Positions 20,944 to 33,200 of a stretch of DNA of 64,000 nt are shown here, in pieces. This DNA is from Brachionus manjavacas (Eukaryota; Rotifera; Eurotatoria; Ploima; Brachionidae). A program made the position numbers and the translations under genes. Location: assembly GCA_019054805.1 (NCBI GenBank), contig JAHQIY010000007.1, forward strand, positions 3,415,501 through 3,479,500. The letters are read 5' to 3'. The notes under the pieces were generated by a model, which did no database searches, was not told where the DNA came from, and saw only the letters and a list, made by a program, of their open reading frames with translations. Each line of letters begins with the position of its first letter. Positions within the stretch are counted from its first letter, which is position 1.

Positions 20944-23900
20944 CCGCTATTGCAAAAGATGAATGACACTCTTCTTTCATTCTAATTTATTAGATGTTAT
21001 AACTTCTATATTATTCCCATCGAATGTAGAATTTATGTCTAATGAAGTTAGCTGCATAAAATCTTGCTTTACATTTTTTAAGCTTTTAAATAAAGATTCA
21101 AAATTTTAGACTCTTATTTTTTTAATAACTTCACGCATTCAAAATATATTTGATGTACAGTAATCATCACTATTAAGTTTCATCATGCGTTCTCAACTAT
21201 CTCTCAGTTTCTTCCTCTGAAAAATTCACAAAATGAAAAAAAATTGAAATGTTACCTAATAACTTGAAGTCAATCAAGAAACAGGGCATAAAAGTTATTG
21301 AATATATCAAACGAAAAGAGGAAAAATCGAAACAAACAAAAACTAAAAAATCTAATATTCTGAAATATCAAGATTTATTTTTAGACGATTATTTCGAAAA
21401 AAATTTCTCAAAATTTAATAAAAAATAGTAATAATACAAAACAAGCTTTCATATTTAAAAATTAAATCAATTGTAAAAAAATTATGCCTTTAATTTTATA
21501 TTTAAAAAAATTAAAAATGATTTTATGAATTTTTTCAACAATTTTTTTTTATTAAACAACGTTCACTTCTTTTAAGTTTTTGTGAAATTCGTTACAAAAG
21601 AACAGAATATAACGTAAAGTTGCAGTGTTAACCATTATTCTGGCAAAACTCTGCAAATTTATCAGATATTAAATTTCAATATATTCAAGTATTGTGTATT
21701 TTGCAGTAATTTTAGATATCATTAGCAGACTTTAAGATTTGATGCAATTTTGTATGTAGCATCATGTTGCATTCACAGAACTAGTTTTGAACATATAGGA
21801 AAAAAAGTAATAAAATTTTTAACACATTGTTTGATTCTTTTGGTACTGAATTTCACAAACAATCTTTACTGTATCCTTCGAATATTTTGACTCCTGGCTG
21901 AAATTTCTAAAATTAAAAAAAAAACGTTAAATCAAAGGAAACTTGATGCTTTAGTGAGTCTTTATTATTATCATTTTTTTCATTTAATTAGTACCGTATT
22001 CCCTCGTTAGATTATGCTGCATCAAAAGTTAAGACACGTCTTTGAACCATGCACCAAAGTACATCTCGCCTATGCTATAATATTGTTAACTTTGAGGGCA
22101 TGCTCTAATAGCGTAATCACTCGTTTAGGTTCGCATCAAACACTGAAAGCCTTAGGTTTAATGCGTCATCAAGAAACGTTTTTAAAGCAAAAATTAAAAA
22201 TAAAAAAAAGAAATTTTGAAATTCAATACAAAAATATTTACTAATTTTGTTATCTTTTATATTATATGAGCATTACCGAATGTGACAAAATTTTTAAATT
22301 AATCAATTTTTAGTATTCCTTTAAAATTTAACCTAAAAAATTACCTTTGGGTTATAAAAGATATTGATAGGTAAAAAAACTATTTTTAAGATTAATCTAA
22401 TGTTTAATGACTTATCTAATCAATATTCTTAATGTATTTAAAGTCTGTTAAACATATTTATAAAAAAATTAATTTGACTTTAAGGATAAATTTAAAAAAA
22501 AATCTGGATCACCATGATATAAACTAATCACAAAATTTTCAACTATATATACTTTAACAAAAAATGAAATGAACTGAAAATAAAAACAAATTTTACAAAT
22601 AAAAAAAACTAATCCATTTTAGCTTAAAAAATTCTAAAATTTTAATTATTGAGCATTTCCCTAATTACATTAATTCATAAATTACTAAAATAAGGTAAAA
22701 ATAATTTTCTAAAATAAGACTTTACTCTTAATCCTAATTTTTTAATTAGTTTTTTTTAATAAATGAATTAGGCTTATACATTATTTATTAAAGAGTTTAA
22801 TTGCTCTTAAAAGATAAAATTTATCTTAATTTCTAATTCCTTGATGCAAAATAAACCTCGCCTGTTCGTTTTAAATTGGGCTAGATAGCATTGGTAATGT
22901 TAGCTTAAGATTATTTTTAAATATTTCGAATTTTGTTATCAAAAATCGTTCATTTTGATTATTACTTAGAGTTGATCTACTTTATGTCGAAATTTATGTT
23001 CCCTGTCAACTTTTTGTATTTTATAGAATATACTATTATAAGAAGTATTTCAGTGAATGGGTTAGGTAAAAAAAACATGAATTATGAAAACATTAAATAA
23101 ATAGCATGAACCTTTATACCGTAGTAATTAAGAATGAAGATTTTTAGAGTACACAGAAAATTAGAAACTGTGTTTGTAAATAAAGTTACTTTCTTTATCA
23201 CTAAAAAAATTACTTAATTAAAATGTAAAATGAAATTAAAAAAATTATTATTATTTATTTCAAAAATTACGCTAGATTTGGCGATGATAACAAAAATTAA
23301 TATAAAAAAAATCTCCTATATCGGCGACCTGGGTCTGTATTTCATAATAATGTTGGTGTCCTTGCAAGCGAACAGTAAACGAGCCAAAATTTTCCAAAAC
23401 CGTGACTGTATTAACCGTACAGTTTTTTACGGACGGGCTTTGGCCCGTATATTTTAGAGGGCTACTTTATGGCCCGTTTAGCATCCGTTTAAATTTAAAC
23501 AAGCAGTCCAAGAAACCGTCCCAATTTTGGCCGACGGGTTAAGAAATTAATAAAATTTTTTTAAAAAAAATTTTTTAAAAACAAATTTATAAATATCTAA
23601 TAAAAGAGGACTTTTATTTATTCTTATAGTCAGGACTTGGAATTTAATTTTATTGACTTTGAATTTAATAATGCCGCTACCATAATTACCTGAACGGCAA
23701 AAAGGCCATTTGACCGCCATTAACTACCTGGAATGGCAATTATATATGTGGCCGTGGTCATCACTGTATGGAACTTTATTAATTTAAATATCAATAAAAA
23801 ATTTAGAGTAAGGACTTGCACTCAAATTTTACTCACTTTGACTTTAATATGGAACTTTAAAACAACTGTCGTTAAACCGAAATAATAATCAAAAAAATAT

Positions 23901-24229
23901 TAAATATGTAAATAAAATAAGATTATACTAACATATAAACAAGATTTAACTAACAAACAAACACAAAAAATTGAAAATGAAAATATTTTTAATTGCCAAA
24001 ATAGAAAGTGTGAAAATCATTTTTTTTATTTTCAATTAAAATTAAAAAAAAAAATTTATTTTTTTATTTAATTTTTTTGTCTTCTCCGAATCTAGTGTAA
24101 TTTCTGAAATAAATAGTAATTATTTTTCTTTTAAAATATTTTTACTGAATCTCATCATTTTTGAAAGCTAAATTAGAAAATCTCTCTACACCTATTAGCG
24201 ACTTAATGAATCCATAGCAAGTCAATTTA

Positions 24230-24522
24230 ATAATAATAATAATAAACAAAGCCACGACAAGCTAGCTTGCGGAGGCAACCTACTATGAGATAGCCTATGG
24301 TAGCACATTGCGCTATACAAGGAAAATTATAAAAATAACAAGAACTTATAAGTTTTTAGAGTCAACAGACATTAATAGCCGAATGAGGTAAGAAAGAAAT
24401 TTTAAGGAACTAAAAGGGGTTTATAAAAGAAACTGTTAGACCAAATTAAATTAGAATTAAAATTTTTATGTGGTAAAAACTTGGTTATCGGTCACGAAGG
24501 CATCGTAGCGATTCTTGAATTG
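24230..24522 (-). mobile_element. 5'-truncated LINE tail, copy 4
   Basis: The minus strand 24522-24466 reads QFKNRYDAFVTDNQVFTT then stop, the C-terminus of the same LINE family. The 3' UTR shares AACTTATAAGTTTTTAGAGT (plus strand) with copy 2. The tail again forms GCAAGC/GCTTGT and an imperfect GGCTATCT/AGGTTGCC stem, followed by (TTA)n (plus-strand AAT repeats 24230-24244). Confidence 0.75.
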
Positions 24523-24705
24523 ATCATATGTTAGTCATATGTTGATAAAAACTAATTTAACAAAAAAAGCGTTTAAATAAATAGAACATTAAAAATGATT
24601 TTTAATATAAAATTTTATTAATCAATATTTTAAAAGTGTATAATGAACAATTTTATAATAGTTTAGAATAGCTGTTTTTATTTGTGAAAATGTACGGAGA
24701 ATTCT

Positions 24706-26283
24706 TTAAAATTCAAAATTAATAGAATATTTTCTAAAGAGATTAAGAAAAAACATTACTTCAGATGGACAAGGTATTGGCTGATTTAGATTGACCCATT
24801 TTTCAGGCTTTTGACCGACTGGAGTCAACTTTTAATTTAAAATTAATTACTTAAATATTTGTTTCATTTTTAAAAATTACCATGCTTCTCCAAATTTCAA
24901 CAGCAGAAGCTTCATGCCCTTTTGTGCTAAAATGAAAGCAATCTGGTGAAAAATAGCTATAATCAGGTGATCCATCATCCTTTAAAAAAAAATTGAACCA
25001 TTCTTGAATTTTATTTGATACATACTTTTTGAGGTGCTTTCATTTTTTTCATGAATTGTTGTGCTACAACTGTGAAGTCATCAGTTGTATCATATATACC
25101 ACTGTTAATTAACTCCTCTGTACCTATCTGAATGTTTCTTGTTATATTTAAAAGTGTATTTCGGAATTCTGGTGATAAGCCACATTTGCAAAAAAGACTT
25201 TAAAAAAATAAAAATATTTTCATTAACAAAATCAACAAAAAAAGTTAGTCACTTTTGCATATTTCTACATGTGTTACCATTAAGGTCGTCGATGACCGAA
25301 ACATCCAAAGAAACTACCAAATTAATTAATGTCCTAGGCAAGCTTGATTTAAAATAGTCCAAAACTTCTCTTATATTGTTCAAATAATTAACATCGTTGT
25401 ATTTTGACTTTATTTTAAAAGAAAAATCAAAAATTTTGAATTTTATTTAGTCAAAAAAAAAAATTACGTTTTTGCAGGCATGACACAAATCGTTTCCGCC
25501 AACAAAAAAAGTAACAAGTTTCCAGCCTTCATTAAAATTAATTTGAGGCGATGCTTTCATTTTTGCGACTAAATCTCTTGCTTGAGCCATCATATCACTG
25601 AAAAAAACTTCAAAATTTGTTTTGTTCATCTAATAGAATTTTACTGAGATGTTTCTCCAGGTTTTGCCATATTAAAACCAGCTTTGTCTGATGTATAAGA
25701 ACCAGATCCAGTCGAAGCACCGTACAAATTTGGATTGAATTTTTTCAAAATATCTGAACCATTTGATTAATTATTTTCGAGAATAAAAATTTTATTAATT
25801 ACTTGGCAAAGTGATAGATTGGCTAAGATCTGGATTTTCACTGCCCATGGACCACGATACTCCTCTGCACTCTTCAATCAAACCTAGAATAGTTGTTGCC
25901 TTAGCTCCGTTTGCAGCCTAACAATTTGAATAAAATAACATTTTAATTTTTTTTGTTTTACAGAAATACTGTTAAAGAGTCTCCAATCGCTCCTATGATT
26001 TCAATATCTTGGGGTCTTAGAGTGTGTACACTTGTAGGCCTGTGTTTGCTCTTTGGCAAAACATTACAATTAAATAGATTTATTGGTCTAAAAGAAGGCT
26101 GGCTAATCATTTTTTCATTAACTTTCCATGGATTTTTAAATATGTAATCAACGTATTCCTTGTCAAATCCATAGCCAAATATATAGGCTAGTTATCAATA
26201 AATAAGAATAAAAGTTTCAATAATATTAAAATCATTTTACCGAAATTTAGAATTAAATAAAATGGGATGGTTAAGACATGCAT
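24706..26283 (-). CDS. PLB1: secreted phospholipase B1-like GDSL lipase, nine exons
   Basis: An SGNH/GDSL-family esterase related to one catalytic repeat of membrane-associated phospholipase B1, releasing fatty acids from phospholipids. Exons: 26283-26241, 26187-25970, 25917-25803, 25753-25645, 25597-25468, 25407-25253, 25197-25026, 24979-24881, 24828-24706. All phases agree, giving 387 residues. The N-terminus [14 protein letters not shown] is a signal peptide, split by a 53-nt intron. Catalytic blocks: GDSLT (Ser), the block II-like NGAKATT region, FFVGGNDLC (block III GxND), and SPDCFHFS (Asp and His of block V). Upstream of [25 protein letters not shown] matches the PLB1 repeat entry sequence, and [12 protein letters not shown] the later part. 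Human PLB1 has four such repeats and a membrane anchor; here there is one repeat and no C-terminal membrane segment, so a secreted enzyme is likely. The last exon could splice further, but its own stop is used here. Confidence 0.92.
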
Positions 26284-26849
26284 TGTTAAAAATTTTGAAT
26301 TTTTTTTCTTTGAAATATTAATCAAGTAAAATTTATATAAGATTTTAAACAAATTTTAAATTAAAGTTTTATCAATTATTCAATATTTTAAATTCACATA
26401 ATTTTAACTAAATAACAGCTAAAATATAGAAAAAAAATCGTCAGTTTTTATTTATAGCTTAAATGTGGTTCGACGAAGGCGTTTTCAATTTTCAATTAAA
26501 AATTTCAATAAGTGTCTCACAAGTTATATTCTTTTTATTTTTTTTCTTTTATCAAGACTAAAAAATTTCGATTGTCACAAGTCGCCTTAAACAAACCCAA
26601 ACTGATACTCGCTTGAACCAGACATGCTGGCGTTTGAGCCTATTTCTGAATTTTAACATTTCAATTTTTAGAATCAGGCTAATGTACTACCAGTAGTCTC
26701 TTCTGGTGGTAGTTTTGGGGAAGGTTTTAATTAAAGATCCACCTTTTTCGCAAATCCTAAATAATAATTCGGGTATCCTCTCACTCTCATGAGGATCCTC
26801 TCCTTTTGGTCAGAGAACAGAAATGATTCGAAAATTTGTTTTAAAAATG
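26284..26849. other. intergenic region with decayed retroelement sequence
   Basis: AT-rich promoter side of the lipase gene (26284-26560), then a GC-richer stretch (26560-26850) continuous with the reverse transcriptase fragment to its right, with many stops in every frame on the minus strand. Confidence 0.45.
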
Positions 26850-27165
26850 TTGTAGCCCCCCCTAGTCCTAGTTATTTCTATTCCATCGCAGTGGGCTCCA
26901 AGAAAAGTTAGAGATCTTACCGATTTTAGTGTCTTAAGCACCCACCCTGCATTTCGCAATTTTCCCCCTAAAACATCCAGAAAGACTTGGAGCTTTCTAT
27001 CATCTCGATGTTCAATTATGAGGTCGTCCAGATGCCCGTATATTAACTTCGTGTACTGTCTGATAAATGTATGATAAATTTAATTACCTAGTTTAGCAGA
27101 ATTGCCTGGGTATAGGGTGCAAGACTCAAACCGAAGGGCATCCTGGTAAAGTTAAACTCGATACG
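26850..27165 (-). mobile_element. reverse transcriptase fragment, probably DIRS-like retrotransposon
   Basis: The minus strand encodes FTRMPFGLSLAPYTQAILLN (RT motif with PFGLS-AP), a short stop-containing break of about 30 nt, then YGHLDDLIIEH (catalytic xxDD), then LRNAGWVL and SLTFLGAHCDGIEI. The GW and FLG blocks after the LDD motif are as in DIRS/PAT-type or LTR-type RTs. Stops make it a pseudogene. Clade assignment is tentative. Confidence 0.65.
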
Positions 27166-28920
27166 AGTTTGGAGTTGTGAAAATCACTTATTGTTGTGAG
27201 CTAATATTTTTTGATCAGAATCAACATTGGATTTAACAACAAAGTGAGACCTGTGTACACATTGTTGATTCAGATTGATTTCAAGAAAAACAAATAGCAA
27301 TTTAACCTTGGTGTCGAGGATCACTTGATCTTTATTCAATAAGACCATATACTGACCACAAAATGATAAATACAACGCTTATGTCAGCATTTAAAAAGCG
27401 TTTTGTTCGATGAATGGTTGAAAGTTCCAAGTTAAATTGTGAAAAATTTGATTGAATCTATGCCAAAACACATCGCATATAAAATTTGTAAAAATTGTTT
27501 TTGGGATTTAATAAAAATATCTCACTTTTCATTAAAATTAAAAAATAAAACTCATATAATTTTTTTTTAATACGGTTTCTATAATATATTCAGCTTTTTG
27601 TATTTTTGCGATAAGAAATCTTTTTTCAAAATAAAATTCAAAATGAAATCTTTAGTTTTTTACTAAATCTGTAGTTTTTTACTTTTTGAAAAACTTTATT
27701 AAGTTTTTCAAAAACAAATCTCACAATTTAAAGAAAAGCTAATTTTTAAAAATTTTCTATACATATTGTATTACTAAATTACTGACTTTACTAAAACAAT
27801 AGGATTGAAAAATAGGTGTACAAACACATTCTGCCACATTAATACCGGAACGCTTTACCAAGCTTATTTTTAGATTGCATAGTCTTGAATCCTATTAAAT
27901 TCAATAAAATTTTTAATCAAGTTTTTTTTATAATCTTGGTCATTTTCTTCATCGCCATATTTTACAAAAAGGGTGCAACGAAACCTTAATCATCATTATT
28001 AGGAACTATTATGCTCGATGTACTATTTTTCAAATATTTCAAGTCAAGTTTTTATTGATTGAGAACTTAACTTTTGCAGGTAGTTAAAAAATGGCTTGAT
28101 CTCTATTTTTACTTTGTCGGGTATTTCTATTAAAATTATTTTTGTGATTTAGTGTTTTATTTGAGTATGAAAAAACAAGAATGTCAAATTTAAAAAAATT
28201 TAATTTTTTAATTTAATTTAAAGATTTCTTGATTAAAACCGGCTTAAAAACTTTTTAAATTTAGATCCCTATCTTTTCAGATCAAAGTTAAAATTAATAT
28301 CAATTTTTTTTTTCTAAATATATTTATTTTTTCCAGAAAGGTAAATTATCCATTATTTAAGGAGCTATTTAATAAAATTTTTTCAAAAAATTAATAAAAT
28401 TAAACAATCATTTTCTTTAATTAATTAACTACTATTAATCGATCGACTAGTTTTGAATAACTCACTCAACTTCATATACAAATCTTTTAGCATGACGAAG
28501 ATTTTTTCTCCAATACAACCTTTGTATTATTTAATACACTGAGTATCAAATCGACATCTGTAATTTTGATACAAATATTATTTTATTAGATATTTTTTTG
28601 ATTTTTTTTGATATTGATTAAAATAAATTTGATACTAAAATAATTGTTAGCCTTTGTAGACATCTCGAAACATTGTTATTTTATTCGATCATTAATATGT
28701 CCTGTGTGAATTAAAATTAATTTTTATTTTGTCAATTTAATGAAACATATTTTGATTCATGTTGTTTCATCATCAAAGTTTATCAAGCTTGATTTTGTCA
28801 ATTTTAATTAATGAAAAAAAAAAATTATTTTAGTAATTTGAAGGTTTTTATGAACCGATAGATTTTACGGCTTTAGAACCGGCCTACCAGCCCTGATAAT
28901 TTCCCTTACTAAATTACAAT
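27166..28920. other. intergenic region
   Basis: AT-rich, no supported gene. The open frame at 27184-27375 (minus) is short and without a family match. I see nothing else of note. Confidence 0.4.
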
Positions 28921-29313
28921 TTAATCAGTTCTATTTTTACAAATAAAAAATAATTTTAAAATTAAAGAATTTTTAAAGAATTGTAAAAATCGAAACTTGG
29001 TTTTCGAAATTTCATTATATGAAATAAATGCAAAATAGGAACCCGGGTGTAGAAAAGGATAAAATGATTCAGGAAAAAGCTCAAATAAAGGCACATAAAA
29101 ATCATCCATTAATTTTTAGTCAATGATGTATGAGAGACCAGTAGTGGCCATAAACGCAAGAAAATTTGGTTTCAACCAAAGTTTTTTTAAATGAACATTA
29201 GGAATTTCAAAGAAAATTTTAGCTTTCATCGAGACTTGGTTCAAAAAGTTATTATTTATAATAGGAATTATTGAAATGTAGTAGAGTTTAGAATTAAAAG
29301 CATAATTAGCCAT
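28921..29313 (-). pseudogene. unidentified 130-codon reading frame interrupted by one in-frame TAA
   Basis: Two open frames (29313-29116 and 29109-28921) lie in the same frame, separated only by TAA and two sense codons. The composition is protein-like (aromatic- and Pro-containing, e.g. KPNFLAFMATTGLSYIID and ESFYPFLHPGSYFAFISY) and unlike the surrounding AT-rich noise. There is an ATG at the start (MANYAFNSKLYY). I do not recognise the family. It could be a pseudogene, an exon pair with an unrecognised splice, or a retroelement piece. Confidence 0.4.
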
Positions 29314-29601
29314 GTCTTTACTTCATTTTACCAAAAATAATACAACATATTTGGAGGGTCCAAAAAATCCCTCTTCCGGTTTAACATATTCTTTTTTTTG
29401 AATGAAAATAAAAATATTTTGTAATCAAAATTTATTAATTATTACATTTTTTTTATTTTAACTTTGATGGAAAAAATATCGTCAAAAAATGATTAAATTT
29501 ATTAAGAAATAAGCAAAATAAGTACCAAAAAGTGTCGAAAAAAACCCTCCGGGTTTTGAGTGTTAAAAATATCAGAATCATAATTTCATGACTACGGTGG
29601 G

Positions 29602-29769
29602 TTCGACATTAACAGAGTGCTTCAATGGACACCTCGAGGGTGAGAATTACCTTGAAAGTCAAAAATCACGGAAATGGGAATGACATGGGGAGAAGCATGG
29701 GTAAAGAAAAATGATCGACTTGAGTGAAAATCGAAATTAATGATCCTTTGCTCCACAAAGAGCGAATAA
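29602..29769 (+). mobile_element. non-LTR retrotransposon ORF C-terminus, decayed (second LINE type)
   Basis: A frame with three internal stops reads FDINRVLQWTPRG, then KSKITEMGMTWGEAWVKK, then LMILCSTKSE and stop. The order (W-x-P-x-G, then MGxTWGEA, then LCSTRS-like end) is the well-known C-terminal tail of a group of animal LINEs. It differs from the family at 2.8, 13.5 and 24.5 kb. It is a dead fragment just downstream of SEC61G. Confidence 0.65.
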
Positions 29770-29958
29770 GGAAAAAAAATTGAACGATATTGATTTCATT
29801 TTTAACAAGTTTATTAAACGCAACAAAATGACAGAATTTAAAATTTTAAAATAAATTTAGACAAATTTTATAAAATAATCTTAGTTTTTGCTTTCATCCA
29901 AAAAAAAAGGTTTTTTTTATTCCTTTTTCCTAAAAATGATCGTTTGATCAGATTCGAT

Positions 29959-30220
29959 TTATGAACCGCTTGAAAAAAATGGTAATAAAAAAATTTTAAA
30001 TTGCTTTTCTAAATAAAACTTACACAATGATGTTGTTGATTGGGATGTGGATTAATTTAACAAAAAAACCAATGAAGCCCATGATGGCGAAACCAATGGC
30101 AGTTGCAAAAGCAATTTTTTTAAACTCTTTGCGATCTGGTTTGGTGCATTTTTTGACCAGACGATATGAGTCTTTGAAAAATTGACGGCCTGGTTCTACA
30201 AATTTGTTTACTTGGTCCAT
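29959..30220 (-). CDS. SEC61G: protein transport protein Sec61 subunit gamma, two exons
   Basis: The small tail-anchored subunit of the ER Sec61 translocon. Exon 1 is 30220-30024 and exon 2 is 29968-29959, across a 55-nt GT-AG intron. The spliced product is 68 residues, the usual length, and ends NNIIVGS; unspliced reading would stop two residues early, which supports the intron. The N-terminal amphipathic part ([18 protein letters not shown], then [10 protein letters not shown]) and the single membrane segment ([20 protein letters not shown], about residues 40-59) are textbook for the family. Confidence 0.96.
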
Positions 30221-33200
30221 TATTGTATTTAATGAAAATTATCTTTAAAACAAAAATAATATTTTTTTAAAATTCTCTCAAATTTAAATCAAAATCTAAC
30301 ACAAAAAGTGTTTACGTATGTAGAAAATAAACGAATCTAGAGGGTATCCGAAAAGAAATTTTTAACATTTAGATGACGTTTAAGTTGTTTTAAAATGAAA
30401 AATTGAATACGTTGTAAGTTTTTTAAAATTTTCATAATTTATCTACACAAGTTCAAATTTATCTTTATTTTTAATCAGATGTATACTTAAAATTAAGCTT
30501 TAAATTTGCCAAATATCGGATTCCCTCTTATAGTTAAATAGACAGTCTCTTTTTTAAAAAACTGATTCGAAGCATGAGAAATAAAATTAGTCTTTTTACT
30601 CGAAATCTATGGAAAATAAAACTAATTTAACAAAAATAAAAAAAATGCCTAAATTTTTGAGTTTCATTTATTTCTGTGAAATAAATTTATTGATAAAATA
30701 ATGAAAATTAGAAAAATCAAATTAAATACAAAAATTTATTGATCCAGCTGTGACATTACAGAGGGTCGAAGAAACTTCGCCAGTCTAAAATTCTTAGCAA
30801 TCTCTTTTAAATTCGTGTTTTTATTTTTTTATTTAATATACAGTGCTGATTTGATACTAGGGTTTTTGGTAATTTTACGTATTTTTTCGAAAAATTACAT
30901 GTGCAAGAAAAGGTTAAATTACTAAAAATTACGTAAAAACAAAAATGTCCAAAAAATGCCATTTTTAGGCCATTTTAAACTTTTTTCAGTAAATTAAACA
31001 AATTAAAAATATTATACTTCTCCTTCTTTAAGGTTAATTTTTGAATAATAAGCAAATAAATTTATATTAATTAATTAAGTTTATATCAAACTAATGGATA
31101 AAGGATTGAAAATCACCTTGAAATTATTTAATTTCAAAGTTTGCATAAGGAGTCAACACTATTGCTGCGATTTCTTTTTAAAATAAATTATACACAAATT
31201 TTACAAAAGTAAAATAACTGACCTAAAATTTTTTATTTACCTGATTTTACCAAAATTAATCTAAATTATGATAAAAAAGTTGAAAATTTGAAAAATTTGA
31301 TGATTTTCGATTTTTTTAGCTTTAGTTTATTTTGATTTTTAATTGTTGATTTTCGGTTTGAAGATTTTTAATTTATAAAATTTACTTTGTTTTTAATTTG
31401 ATGATTTTCGGTTTTTTAAACTGTATTTTACGAAATTATAAGTGATTTTTCTTCCTGACTGTCAATAAATTACCTGATAAATTTAATAAATTTTTGACAA
31501 AAAATTTAAACACACGGCTATTTACAATTGCTTAATAATTTTCGAAAAAATTATTAATTAAATTGAGTAATCGATAGTTCAAAAATATAAATAATGAACT
31601 TATTAATTTATTACTTACTTAACTCATAACTTTTTATACTAAGAATACCTTTTAATGGCGTGTAAAATGCAGAAAATTCCAGTGATTTTTGCAGATTTAT
31701 TTTACTATATTAAGCAAATTTGTCAAAAATTAACAATGTTTTAGAACCAAATTAACAGTCTTTCAGAACTTTTAATTCAAATTTTTTTCTGAATTGAAAC
31801 GATCGAACTTCGCAACCCTTTAATTTTAATAACACTGTCACATTAAATTTTTTTGGCTGCCGATTGTTGCATTCCTTTGTTTTATTTTTAATAATTTTTT
31901 AAATATTAATCATTTTAATTAAGACCTAATAAGTAATTATTAAAAACGTTTAATAATAAATTAATCGATACATAACATTTTTATAAAAAATTGTTCTAAA
32001 CTTAAAAATATATTAATTCGCCTTTTTTAAAAAAAATAAGTCACGCATTTTATGATGATATTTTATGTTCTAAAAATTAAATAAAAGTTTTATCGATTAA
32101 TAGTAGACTTTATTTTTTGATTTATTTATCACATTTTAGTGATTTAAGTAACTAGAGTAATTTGAATATTTCTGGGGTATTATAAAAAAATTCAAAAAAT
32201 TTTGATTTTGCTAGAGATTCTAATAATTTAGGATTATGATGAATATGCATTAGGTTCAAACAATTTAAGAATTCGATTTTTAACATTGATTTTTTTTTTT
32301 TAAATAAAATTTTAAAAATAAAATTTAAAAATAGTGATTTAAAAGAAAAAAATTAATTAATTTTAATTCTAAAAAATATTTCGATTTTTTTGATTCAATT
32401 TTTTTTTTTAACTTAGCAAAAGTTTATGACATAATTATTTTGTTATTACTTATTTAAAAAATTTTTTAATCTATTAATATTAATGTATTATAATCAATTA
32501 ATTCTAGGCATAATTGTATCAAGAAACAAGTTTTTCGATGATTATAACTTAATTCAACTAATTGATCAATATTGAGTGAATTTTTTGTATTCAAAATTCG
32601 AGACTGTCGGTTAAAAATTTCTAAGAGACCAAAAATTAAAATGATCTTTATTTTAAAACTCAACGATTCAGTTGTCTGAAAATAAATTTTAGCTTTTATT
32701 ATCATTAATTTAAGATTTAAACTTTTCATAAATAATTATTTCTTTGAATTTTCATCAAAATTTAATGAATTTATTATCTAGTTATATAATATAATTAAGA
32801 ATAGCCATTTACATTTTTATTTCCTTTAACAAGATTAAAAATAAAACAATTAACCTTTTTAAAACTACTAAAAAAAAGATCTAGTTAATTTTTACGAATT
32901 TGATTATATGTCAAAACGTTTAGTCTGAATCTTTTTTTAGAAATTATTAAAAAAAATTATTATACTTAAGGATTCTGATAAATTCGGCAAAACACATTTA
33001 TGTCATGATTATTCTCTTTTTTAACTATGTAATAAATAATAGATTTTAAATAAAACCAATTAAAGAAATAATTGAAAGATATGTTAGTTGTCTTGTTAAG
33101 GTTTGTTTGTAGTTGAGTTTATTTTAAACTAATAGTGAAAAAAATAAAGGGGAATACAAGTTAACAATCTGGAGTGGAATTTCACCGAGTAAATATTTAT

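Larger units (their letters stand above)
17529..24705. other. 7 kb gene-poor region
   Basis: AT-rich, non-coding as far as I can see. It holds the paired hairpins at 20878-20943 and the LINE tail at 24230-24522. Two GC-richer patches are unexplained: 22010-22180 (open frame with RLGSHQTLKALGLMRHQ) and 23320-23540, which contains a small hairpin ACGGGC-TTTG-GCCCGT. Neither matches a family I know. Short open frames at 18097 and 23230 are Lys/Leu/Phe-biased and probably noise. Confidence 0.5.

Noticed and set aside
22014-22244. 76-codon frame with GC-richer DNA
   Set aside because: No recognisable family, no splice context; the end runs into Lys-rich noise. Left unannotated as a gene.
30735-30800. 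Minus-strand frame ending FRLAKFLRPSVMSQLDQ that could be a last exon
   Set aside because: A plausible acceptor exists but no upstream exon could be linked, so a gene call is not supported.
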